Positions 1-6,055 of a DNA stretch of 7,996 nucleotides are shown here, one piece after another. The first letter of the stretch is position 1, and every line of letters begins with the position of its first letter. Both the position numbers and the translations under genes were made by a program. The stretch is taken from positions 1-7,996 of the forward strand of contig DOIV01000309.1 in NCBI GenBank assembly GCA_003511845.1. The letters are read 5' to 3'. The stretch is from Flavobacteriaceae bacterium. GTDB lineage: Bacteria > Bacteroidota > Bacteroidia > Flavobacteriales > Flavobacteriaceae. Below the pieces are notes generated by a model that was not told where the DNA came from, did no database searches, and worked only from the letters and a program-made list of their open reading frames with translations.

Positions 1-61
1 GCGTCCTAATTAATTTTAAAAATAAGAAAATTAAATTTTATTCTAGCACAAAGCTTAATTG

Positions 62-166
62 GTCAGACTTAGAAATAATGAGTGAAGAAACGGAAGTGCG
101 ATGCGATAGCATAACGCATGGAGGTTCGGAAATGAATAATGATTTAGCAATTTCCTTATGTCTGAC
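62..166. repeat. Structured inverted-repeat intergenic element, about 105 bp
   Basis: The ends are a 7-bp perfect inverted repeat, GTCAGAC at 62-68 and GTCTGAC at 160-166. Two smaller hairpins sit inside. One has TGCG+ATGC at 97-104 pairing with GCAT and CGCA at 109-112 and 115-118, with a GATA loop and an AA bulge. The other has GGAAAT at 128-133 pairing with ATTTCC at 150-155. The inner part is richer in G and C than the flanking DNA. This architecture resembles the dispersed palindromic repeats found between genes in many Flavobacteriia, but only one copy is visible here, so repeat status is inferred. Confidence 0.45.
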
Positions 167-174
167 TTGATTTT

Positions 175-212
175 TTTGGTTCTTTTTTTTATCAAGAAAA
201 AAATGAACAAAA
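175..212. repeat. T-rich/A-rich hairpin next to the structured element
   Basis: Bases 175-190 pair with 197-212 as 14 base pairs with two internal mismatches (178/209 and 183/204). They include a GTTC/GAAC core (179-182 with 205-208) and a run of seven T-A pairs, closed by a short loop around ATCAAG. It could act as a weak bidirectional transcription stop downstream of the minus-strand gene that ends at 319, or be the tail of the neighbouring repeat element. The U-run expected after a classical intrinsic terminator is not clear on either strand. Confidence 0.35.
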
Positions 213-318
213 CATTAAAAATAACCTATACATGTTAATAAAAGTGGATGAGCTCAATAAACTAAGTCTTTTCAAAAGTTTTATAAAAAACGTTTAGGAC
301 GGGATTGGAAGAAGATGG

Positions 319-1248
319 TTATTGTTCTTTCAGTATAGTTTTGTGTAGAGTGCCTTGATCGGTTTCAATTTTAATTAAATGAATACCAAAGGCTAATGGT
401 TTTAAATTGATAGCAAGTAGAGGATTGTCTTCTTCAAAAACTAATTTACCTAGCATATCAAAAATAGACACCTTTTCAACAATAGCATCACTTGAGTTTT
501 GTATGTTGATATAAGTTTTTGCAGGGTTAGGGTATAAAGAAATGGTCTTATTTAAAACTTCTTGGTCAACACCATTTTTTACAGTATTGTTTCTGCTAAT
601 CAGTTGGTATTCAGGATCAATCGAAACAGAATCAATTTTAAAAGATAACATTCCTTTAAAACTCTGTTTGTTTTCGCTCAATTCTAATCTAATAATTTGT
701 GATTCGCCATTTTTATTACTGACTTTAATAGGTAGAGGCATTTCAAAAAATGAAACTGAAGCATCAGATTGTTTTTGTGTTGCTGTAATACTTATAGCTT
801 TTGTTTTTTTATTCTGAAACCAACTAACTTCATATGAAGGATGCCCTTTACCAACAAACCAATCATTAAAAAAATCTGACAAATCTTCATTCAAATGAGC
901 TTCTATACTTGTTTGAAAACTCTTTATAGTAGCTGAAGTATTGTTTTCGTTTAGTTCTAATAAAAAGGCATCAATAGCATTTATGTAATTATCATCACCT
1001 AGCTTGTATTTTAGCATATGTAAAATCATAGCAGTCTTTGAAAAACTAACTTTCTCAGTAGTTTTTGAAGTGATTTTTTTTATTGTGGTTGCTCTCCAAT
1101 TTACATCTTCTGTATTTAAATTGGCGAAATTATCACCTACAGGAGTAGTAATTAGTTCTTGAAGATATACATCTTGAATGTTCATTTCTTCTTGACTGTA
1201 TATAGCACAAGAAAAAATCAATAGAATAAGGGGTAATATTCTTTTCAT
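319..1248 (-). CDS. Secreted T9SS-sorted protein with a truncated, catalytically empty M1 aminopeptidase domain
   Basis: This 309-aa protein is exported and probably secreted or surface-attached. Residues 1-18 form a signal peptide: MKR, a hydrophobic core, then a cleavage-like region before QEE. Residues about 27-140 match the C-terminal part of M1-family peptidases, seen in SKTAMILHMLKYKLGDDNY (70-88) and DLSDFFNDWFVGKGHPSYEVSW (starting near 122). Residues 140-220 look like the beta-rich domain that follows. Residues 236-309 are a T9SS type A sorting domain with the hallmark LYPNPAKTYINI motif from 238. The zinc-binding HExxH and downstream Glu of M1 enzymes lie in the missing part, so peptidase activity is not expected. 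A TTG at 1254 would add two residues, but the ATG at 1248 gives a typical signal peptide and is preferred. The frame is intact. It may be a degenerate paralogue kept as a binding protein, or the product of an internal deletion. The gene diverges from the SCO gene. Confidence 0.8.
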   Translation of the reverse strand: MKRILPLILLIFSCAIYSQEEMNIQDVYLQELITTPVGDNFANLNTEDVNWRATTIKKITSKTTEKVSFSKTAMILHMLKYKLGDDNYINAIDAFLLELNENNTSATIKSFQTSIEAHLNEDLSDFFNDWFVGKGHPSYEVSWFQNKKTKAISITATQKQSDASVSFFEMPLPIKVSNKNGESQIIRLELSENKQSFKGMLSFKIDSVSIDPEYQLISRNNTVKNGVDQEVLNKTISLYPNPAKTYINIQNSSDAIVEKVSIFDMLGKLVFEEDNPLLAINLKPLAFGIHLIKIETDQGTLHKTILKEQ

Positions 1249-1254
1249 AAACAA

Positions 1255-1262
1255 TAACTTTG
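1255..1262 (+). promoter_or_regulatory. Putative -7 promoter box for the SCO gene
   Basis: TAACTTTG matches the Bacteroidota -7 consensus TAnnTTTG exactly and lies about 45 nt before the ATG at 1308. No good -33 TTG is visible at the usual distance. The box is immediately followed by its own inverted copy (1263-1271), which serves the opposite strand, giving a near palindrome TAACTTTGCAAAAGTTA. Confidence 0.45.
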
Positions 1263-1293
1263 CAAAAGTTAGTAACTAACTTCAATTCCCAAA
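1263..1293 (-). promoter_or_regulatory. Putative Bacteroidota promoter for the M1-like secreted protein
   Basis: Read on the minus strand, TTTG (1293-1290) is followed after 18 nt by TAACTTTTG (1271-1263). This fits a -33 TTTG and a -7 TAnnTTTG box with one extra T. The predicted transcript would start near 1257, leaving only a few bases before the ATG at 1248. Confidence 0.45.
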
Positions 1294-1307
1294 TATATAA
1301 AATAAAA

Positions 1308-1976
1308 ATGGAATTATCCTTTTTTAATAAATCATTTTCTACACTAATTAAAGTTGCTGTTTTATTTGTAATTATGGTAGTTATTGGTTATTTTTTATTG
1401 ACACCAAAAAAAAGATTACCTGTTTATAATCCCGCAGATGTTAATCCGAGATTGGTTGATGATAAAGTTAAACATATTCGTTCTAATCATAAGATTGCAA
1501 GTTTCGAGTTAATTAATCAAAATGCAGAACGTATTACTGAACAAAATTATAAAGGTAAAATTTATGTAGCAGATTTCTTTTTTACTAGATGTGCAAGTAT
1601 TTGCCCAATAATGACTACAAACATGCTAGATCTTCAAAGCTATTATAAAAATGATAGCACAGTACTTTTTTTATCACATTCTGTAACGCCTGTAATTGAT
1701 AGTATTTCTGTGTTAAGAGCTTATGCTGATAAAAAAGGAGTGATTGATGAAAAGTGGAACTTGGTAACTGGTGATAAAAAGCATATTTATGATTTGGCAC
1801 GTAAATCTTATTTTGCTGTGTTAGACGAAGGAGATGGAGGTGAACAAGATTTTATACATACAGAACAATTTATTTTGATAGATGCAAAACGTCAAATAAG
1901 AGGTTTTTATGATGGGACTGATAAAAAGGAAATTCAACAAATCATAAATGATATTCAAATCTTAAAAGAAGAGTAA
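1308..1976 (+). CDS. SCO1/SenC family membrane-anchored thioredoxin-fold protein
   Basis: This 222-aa protein is anchored by one N-terminal membrane segment (about residues 13-32), with the rest in the periplasm. SCO proteins deliver copper to, or reduce the cysteines of, the CuA site of cytochrome c oxidase, and some act as general thiol oxidoreductases. Visible hallmarks are the CxxxC metal/redox motif CASICP (Cys95 and Cys99) inside FFFTRCASICPIMTTNM, His184 in FIHTEQFILID as the likely third copper ligand, and the downstream GFYDGT motif (199-204). Length is normal for the family. A TTG at 1260 would add 16 residues but overlaps the predicted promoter box, so the ATG at 1308, which begins MELSFFNKSF just before the membrane helix, is chosen. 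The feoA gene follows 68 nt later in the same direction. No cytochrome oxidase gene is in view, so the client protein is unknown. Confidence 0.9.
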   Translation: MELSFFNKSFSTLIKVAVLFVIMVVIGYFLLTPKKRLPVYNPADVNPRLVDDKVKHIRSNHKIASFELINQNAERITEQNYKGKIYVADFFFTRCASICPIMTTNMLDLQSYYKNDSTVLFLSHSVTPVIDSISVLRAYADKKGVIDEKWNLVTGDKKHIYDLARKSYFAVLDEGDGGEQDFIHTEQFILIDAKRQIRGFYDGTDKKEIQQIINDIQILKEE

Positions 1977-2006
1977 ATTTTATCATACTATTTAAATGAA
2001 TTAATG

Positions 2007-2014
2007 TATTTTCG
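2007..2014 (+). promoter_or_regulatory. Possible -7 box upstream of feoA
   Basis: TATTTTCG differs by one base from TAnnTTTG and lies 30 nt before the feoA start codon. No convincing -33 element precedes it. If real, feoAB could be transcribed separately from the SCO gene. I see no Fur-like inverted repeat in the 68-nt gap. Confidence 0.3.
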
Positions 2015-2044
2015 CAGAGTATTTATAGTCAATATAAATAAAAA

Positions 2045-2299
2045 TTGAGCACTACAATCGCAAATCTTAATGTTGGTGAAAAAGGAATTATTGAAAATAT
2101 TCCTTATGAAATGGTACCGTTAAAACTCTTAGAAATGGGGTGTTTACCTGGTAAAGAAGTGGAATTAATCCAGATAGCTCCATTAAATGATCCTTTGTAT
2201 ATTAAAGTAAATGGAAGCCATTTGGCAATCCGTAAAGAAATGGCACAACTTATTGTAATTACTAAGCGTGAAAATTTATGCGAGACCATCAAGTCATAA
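2045..2299 (+). CDS. feoA: FeoA family ferrous iron transport protein
   Basis: This small cytoplasmic SH3-like protein of 84 aa supports FeoB-mediated Fe(II) uptake. The sequence follows the FeoA pattern: an initial LNVGEKGIIENI strand (8-19), the core helix and turn VPLKLLEMGCLPGKEVELIQIAP (around 24-46), and the closing strands PLYIKVNGSHLAIRKEMAQLI (around 50-70). The start is TTG: an in-frame TAA lies at 2039-2041, directly upstream, and the first in-frame ATG comes too late and would remove the first strand. The end overlaps feoB by 22 nt, which is typical of translationally coupled partners. Together with feoB and the Cys-rich gene it forms the iron-uptake operon. Confidence 0.93.
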   Translation: MSTTIANLNVGEKGIIENIPYEMVPLKLLEMGCLPGKEVELIQIAPLNDPLYIKVNGSHLAIRKEMAQLIVITKRENLCETIKS

Positions 2300-4383
2300 A
2301 AGTAGCATTAGTAGGAAATCCTAATACAGGAAAATCTTCACTATTTAACCAATTAACAGGTTTAAATCAAAAAGTAAGTAATTATCCAGGTGTTACCGTT
2401 GAAAAAAAAACTGGTACTGCTAAACTTTCAAATACAACAACTGCTCAGATTGTTGATCTTCCTGGCACCTATAGTATCAATCCTTCAAGTATAGATGAAA
2501 ATATTGTTTTGCAATCATTTTTAAATGCAGAAAGTGAGTACCCAGATGTAGCCGTTGTAGTTGCAGATGTTGAAAATTTAAAACGAAATCTATATTTATT
2601 TTCCCAAATTAAAGATTTAGAAATTCCAGTTATTTTGGCAATCAATATGTCAGATCAAATGAAAAAGAAAGGAATTACCATTGATATTGACTTGTTAAAA
2701 CAAGAATTGAATGCTGAAGTTTTATTGATAAGTGCACGTAAAAATATAGGAATAGAAGCACTTAAAGGTGCGATTGTTAACTATAAAAAGATAAATACTT
2801 CTGTAATTGCAGATATTGCAGATAGAATAGATGCTGAATTTTTCAACAAAGTAAAAGCTACTTTTAAAGAAGTATCATTGTATAAAGCATGGTTGTTGAT
2901 TACTCAATACCACAATTTTTCTACTATTGATCATCAGTTAAAGATACAAATAGAGTCTTTTAGAAAAGACAGCTCTAGTTTGAAAAAAATGCAGAATAGA
3001 GAGACTATTTTGCGATACCAATACATCAATACAATACTCAATAAAACGTATACAGTAAATGTAGATGAGGCCACAGGTTTACGTTATAAGTTGGATAAAA
3101 TTTTAACACATAAAATTTTTGGATACATCATTTTTGCGGGAATATTAATGTTTATTTTTCAATCTATTTTTGAATGGACAGGGAGTTCTATGGACTTTAT
3201 AGATGCTTCTTTTTCGCAATTAAGTGAATTTGTAAAAGAAATACTTCCTGAAGGTGTTTTTGCAGATTTATTGATAGATGGTGTTATACCAGGTATTGGA
3301 GGTGTTGTTATTTTTATACCTCAAATAGCTATTTTGTTTTTATTAGTTTCTATTTTAGAAGAAACGGGCTATATGAGTAGAGTTGTTTTTTTAATGGATA
3401 AAATCATGCGGCGTTTCGGCATGAGCGGTAAAAGTGTAATTCCGTTAATTTCAGGTACAGCCTGTTCGATACCTGCAATAATGGCTGCTAGAAATATAGA
3501 AGGGTGGAAAGAACGGTTAATAACCATTTTAGTAACACCTTTTACAACCTGTTCTGCACGATTACCAGTATATGCTATAATTATTGCATTGGTAATTCCT
3601 GATAAAAGAATCATTGGTGTTTTTAGCTTGCAAGGATTGACCTTAATGGCATTGTATCTTCTTGGTTTTTTAGCGGCAGTAATATCAGGTTATTTATTGC
3701 ATAAGGTATTAAAAGTAAATCAAAAAAGCTTTTTTGTTATTGAAATGCCAAATTATAAATTACCATCATTAAAAAATGTGCTTTTTAATGTGTTAGAAAA
3801 GACAAAATCTTTTGTGTTCGGAGCGGGAAAAATAATTCTAGCACTTTCTATTGTATTATGGTTTTTAGCTTCTAACGGGTCAGAATTGTATGAAAATGCT
3901 AATGCAATTGTTAAAAAAGAAAGTGTAAATTTAGAATTATCTGAAGATGAATTGAATCAAAAAATATCATCTTACAAATTAGAGCATTCGTATATAGGTA
4001 TGGCTGGTAAAATGATTGAACCAGCAATAAAGCCTTTAGGATACGATTGGAAAATTGGTATTGCTTTATTGACATCATTTGCAGCAAGAGAAGTGTTTGT
4101 AAGTACGTTGGCTACCATTTATAGTGTCGAAGATGAAGATAATGAAGATACTATTAAAGAGCGAATGGCAGCAGAAATAAATCAAGAGACAGGAAGAAAA
4201 CGCTTTAATTTTCCTGTAGGGATGTCATTATTGATGTTTTATGCTTTTGCCATGCAATGTACAGGTACTTTGGCTATTGTAAAAAGAGAAACAAATTCTT
4301 GGAAATGGCCTTTGTTACAATTGTTTGGTATGACAGCCTTGGCATATGTGTCTGCTTTACTTACCTTTACCGTATTAAGTTAA
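2278..4383 (+). CDS. feoB: FeoB ferrous iron transporter (G-protein coupled membrane permease)
   Basis: This 701-aa inner-membrane protein imports Fe(II). The N-terminal GTPase domain has all the G motifs: G1 GNPNTGKS (13-20), G2 Thr in NYPGVT (35-40), G3 DLPG (60-63), G4 NMSD (123-126) and G5 SARKNIG (152-158). A helical guanine-dissociation-like region follows (about 170-270). The membrane permease begins near residue 280. It holds two conserved Gate motifs, the first with Cys396 (GTACSIPAIMAAR) and the second with Cys425 (TPFTTCSARLPVYA). These cysteines are 29 residues apart and are the candidates for metal passage. A further conserved block SFAAREVFVSTLATIYS lies near the C-terminus, followed by MQCTGTLAIVKRE. 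No frameshift or missing motif was seen. The ATG lies inside the feoA end, and the 38-aa Cys-rich gene begins 4 nt after the stop. Confidence 0.97.
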   Translation: MRDHQVIKVALVGNPNTGKSSLFNQLTGLNQKVSNYPGVTVEKKTGTAKLSNTTTAQIVDLPGTYSINPSSIDENIVLQSFLNAESEYPDVAVVVADVENLKRNLYLFSQIKDLEIPVILAINMSDQMKKKGITIDIDLLKQELNAEVLLISARKNIGIEALKGAIVNYKKINTSVIADIADRIDAEFFNKVKATFKEVSLYKAWLLITQYHNFSTIDHQLKIQIESFRKDSSSLKKMQNRETILRYQYINTILNKTYTVNVDEATGLRYKLDKILTHKIFGYIIFAGILMFIFQSIFEWTGSSMDFIDASFSQLSEFVKEILPEGVFADLLIDGVIPGIGGVVIFIPQIAILFLLVSILEETGYMSRVVFLMDKIMRRFGMSGKSVIPLISGTACSIPAIMAARNIEGWKERLITILVTPFTTCSARLPVYAIIIALVIPDKRIIGVFSLQGLTLMALYLLGFLAAVISGYLLHKVLKVNQKSFFVIEMPNYKLPSLKNVLFNVLEKTKSFVFGAGKIILALSIVLWFLASNGSELYENANAIVKKESVNLELSEDELNQKISSYKLEHSYIGMAGKMIEPAIKPLGYDWKIGIALLTSFAAREVFVSTLATIYSVEDEDNEDTIKERMAAEINQETGRKRFNFPVGMSLLMFYAFAMQCTGTLAIVKRETNSWKWPLLQLFGMTALAYVSALLTFTVLS

Positions 4384-4387
4384 TATT

Positions 4388-4504
4388 ATGGTTCAAATTA
4401 TTTTAGTATATGTTGCACTAGCTTTAGCTCTTTTGTTTTTGATAAAGAAATTCTTTATTAAGAATAAAAAGAAATCAAGTTGTTCAAAAGACTGCGATTG
4501 TTAA
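4388..4504 (+). CDS. FeoB-associated Cys-rich membrane protein, 38 aa
   Basis: This tiny open frame starts with ATG 4 nt after the feoB stop. The translation begins MVQIILVYVALALALLFLIKK (a single membrane helix, about residues 3-19), continues with a strongly basic stretch (KKFFIKNKKKK-like, 20-29) and ends SSCSKDCDC with three cysteines at 32, 36 and 38. That is the architecture of the FeoB-associated family found directly after feoB in many Bacteroidota and other anaerobe-type feo operons. By the positive-inside rule the Cys tail should face the cytoplasm, where it could bind iron or donate electrons, but its biochemical role is not established. The stop codon abuts the convergent dtd stop with no spacer. 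Confidence 0.85.
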   Translation: MVQIILVYVALALALLFLIKKFFIKNKKKSSCSKDCDC

Positions 4505-4957
4505 TTATTCCTTATTCAAAGAATCTAAAAGAATAGTTACTGGACCGTCATTTAGCAGTTCAATTTTCATGTCAGCACCAAAAATACCAGTTCCAACTTT
4601 TTTATCAAATTCCTTTTCTAAATGTGCAATAAATTGTTCGTAAAGCGGAATTGCAATTTCGGGCTTTGCCGCTTTAATATATGATGGTCTATTTCCTTTT
4701 TTAGTACTTGCCATCAGTGTAAATTGGCTGACTACAATAATAGCTCCATCACTATCCATAACGGAAGTATTCATAATATTATTGCTGTCATTAAAAATTC
4801 TGAGATTTAGAATTTTTTTTGCGAGCCATTCAATGTCTGTAAAACTATCTTCATTGCCAATACCTAATAAAATTAAGAGTCCATGATCAATGGAGCTGAT
4901 AATTTCATCATCAACAGTTACTGATGCTTTTGAAACTCTTTGAATGATTGCTTTCAT
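4505..4957 (-). CDS. dtd: D-aminoacyl-tRNA deacylase
   Basis: This 150-aa cytoplasmic enzyme hydrolyses D-amino acids, and mischarged glycine, from tRNA. It thereby protects translation from wrong-handed residues. The family signatures are all present: the N-terminal MKAIIQRVSKASVTV strand, the SQFTL catalytic motif (77-81), GNRPSY (88-93), GTGIFGADM (122-130) and the Gly-cisPro motif NDGPVT (136-141). Length is normal. The gene lies 35 nt after rsgA in the same direction, so they are probably co-transcribed. No recognisable ribosome binding site is near the ATG. An AAGGAG at 4985-4980 is 22 nt away, too far to set this start. It converges with the FeoB-associated gene with no gap. Confidence 0.97.
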   Translation of the reverse strand: MKAIIQRVSKASVTVDDEIISSIDHGLLILLGIGNEDSFTDIEWLAKKILNLRIFNDSNNIMNTSVMDSDGAIIVVSQFTLMASTKKGNRPSYIKAAKPEIAIPLYEQFIAHLEKEFDKKVGTGIFGADMKIELLNDGPVTILLDSLNKE

Positions 4958-4992
4958 AGGTTTTCTAATTTACTATTGACTCCTTACTAGAA

Positions 4993-5931
4993 TCACTCAT
5001 ATTGATCAACTCTATAATTCTCATGTTCTCCTTCTATAATTTGTAAATAACTATTATATCTAGATTGGGCTATTTTTCCTTTTTCTAAAGCATCTTTTAT
5101 GGCACAATTAGGTTCATTTACATGTAAACAATTATTAAACTTACAGTATTGTTTTAAAGCGAAAAATTCAGGGAAAAAACCACTAATTTCTTCTTTTTGA
5201 AAATCGACCACTCCAAACCCTTTAATGCCTGGTGTGTCAATAATGTATCCGCCAAAAGGCAAACTAAACATTTCTGCAAAAGTTGTGGTGTGTTGTCCTT
5301 GCTTGTGCTGTAAAGATGTTTCTTTAGTTTTTAAATTTAATTTAGGATGAACTGCGTTAATCAACGTAGATTTTCCTACCCCAGAATGACCTGAAAACAT
5401 ACTTACTTTATCTTTCATTAGAGCTTTTAATTTGTCAATGTTTATTTTTTCAGTAGCAGAAACATCCAAACACTGATAGCCTATTTTTTTATAAATTTCT
5501 TCTAAAGCATCCTTTTTTGATAGAGAAATAGCATCGTACTGATCTATTTTATTAAATAACAATACAGCTGGAATCGAGTAAGCTTCAGCCGTAGCTAAAA
5601 CACGATCTATAAATGCAGGGAAAGTAGGAGGATTGTCTAATGTTACCAATAAAAATACCTGATCTATATTAGCAGCAATAATATGTGTTTGTTTAGAGAG
5701 ATTTACAGATTTACGGATGATGTAATTCTTGCGATCGTGAATATTAGAGATGATTCCGTTTTTATTACCCTCTTCCATATCAAAATCTACAACATCACCA
5801 ACAGTAACAGGATTTGTACTTTTAATCCCTTTTATCCGGAACTTTCCTCTAATTCTACAGTCAATACTATTACCTTGTTTTGTTCTAACGGTATACCAGC
5901 TACCTGTAGATTTTGTGACTACACCTGTCAT
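4993..5931 (-). CDS. rsgA: Ribosome small subunit-dependent GTPase A (RsgA/YjeQ)
   Basis: This 312-aa circularly permuted GTPase helps late 30S ribosomal subunit maturation. An N-terminal OB-fold (about 1-65) binds RNA. The GTPase motifs come in permuted order: G4 NKID (127-130), G5 SAT (158-160), G1 GHSGVGKST (181-189), the switch GQHTTT with its conserved His (212-217), then G3 DTPG (232-235). A C-terminal zinc site is formed by Cys263, Cys268, His270 and Cys276, in CKFNNCLHVNEPNC. All key residues are intact and the length is standard. The ATG at 5931 gives MTGVVTKSTGSWYTV, the expected start of the OB-fold. Downstream lies dtd, forming a translation-quality pair. Upstream it diverges from the SRPBCC protein gene. 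Confidence 0.97.
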   Translation of the reverse strand: MTGVVTKSTGSWYTVRTKQGNSIDCRIRGKFRIKGIKSTNPVTVGDVVDFDMEEGNKNGIISNIHDRKNYIIRKSVNLSKQTHIIAANIDQVFLLVTLDNPPTFPAFIDRVLATAEAYSIPAVLLFNKIDQYDAISLSKKDALEEIYKKIGYQCLDVSATEKINIDKLKALMKDKVSMFSGHSGVGKSTLINAVHPKLNLKTKETSLQHKQGQHTTTFAEMFSLPFGGYIIDTPGIKGFGVVDFQKEEISGFFPEFFALKQYCKFNNCLHVNEPNCAIKDALEKGKIAQSRYNSYLQIIEGEHENYRVDQYE

Positions 5932-5998
5932 TTATTGATTCATAAGTTTTAACTTTTAATAATTTGGTTGTTTTCAGTTAGAAAGCCAACTTGAAAAA

Positions 5999-6006
5999 CA
6001 AATTTA
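5999..6006 (-). promoter_or_regulatory. Putative -7 promoter box for rsgA-dtd
   Basis: Read on the minus strand, 6006-5999 is TAAATTTG, an exact TAnnTTTG match. It would give a 5' leader of about 60 nt before the rsgA ATG. No TTG was found at the usual 17-23 nt upstream, so support is from the -7 box alone. Confidence 0.4.
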
Positions 6007-6018
6007 GCTATAAATTGT

Positions 6019-6026
6019 TATATTTG
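6019..6026 (+). promoter_or_regulatory. Putative -7 promoter box for the SRPBCC protein gene
   Basis: TATATTTG is an exact TAnnTTTG match 29 nt before the ATG at 6056. A TTG at 5991-5993 lies 25 nt upstream of it, slightly longer than the usual -33/-7 spacing. The rsgA box on the other strand is only 12 nt away, so the two promoters share the same short region. Confidence 0.5.
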
Positions 6027-6055
6027 TAATACTATCAATAACTAAATTTAAAAAC

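Larger units (their letters stand above)
1..318. other. Intergenic region without a convincing gene
   Basis: No open frame here looks like a real protein. The longest candidate is a 30-codon frame at 78-170 that lies wholly inside an inverted-repeat element. The stretch holds three things. The first is an AT-only hairpin with arms at 10-17 and 27-34. The second is a structured element at 62-166. The third is a T-rich/A-rich stem at 175-212. Bases 1-9 read GCG TCC TAA in frame 1 and could be the last codons of a gene outside the window, but nothing else supports this. The region lies downstream of the minus-strand gene that ends at 319, so terminator-like structure is expected, but I see no classic GC stem followed by a T run. 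Confidence 0.6.

Noticed and set aside
10..34. AT-only hairpin (arms 10-17 and 27-34) as a terminator
   Set aside because: It is made only of A and T in a very AT-rich stretch and has no following T run. Such pairing is expected by chance.
78..170. 30-codon open frame starting MSEETEVRCD
   Set aside because: It lies inside an inverted-repeat element, has no recognisable domain and no clear translation signal. It is most likely chance.
542..817. 91-aa plus-strand open frame
   Set aside because: It lies antisense within the M1-like/T9SS gene, which has convincing protein features in its own frame.
1977..2044. Possible Fur box before feoA
   Set aside because: No 19-bp inverted repeat resembling the Fur consensus was seen in this gap or before the SCO gene, so iron control by Fur is not claimed.
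4980..4985. AAGGAG on the minus strand upstream of dtd
   Set aside because: It lies 22 nt from the dtd ATG, and an in-frame stop lies between the two, so it does not set a longer or alternative start. Clear Shine-Dalgarno sites are rare here.
5683..5952. Plus-strand open frames of 89 and 62 aa
   Set aside because: They are antisense to rsgA, whose motifs are complete. The composition looks like a shadow frame.
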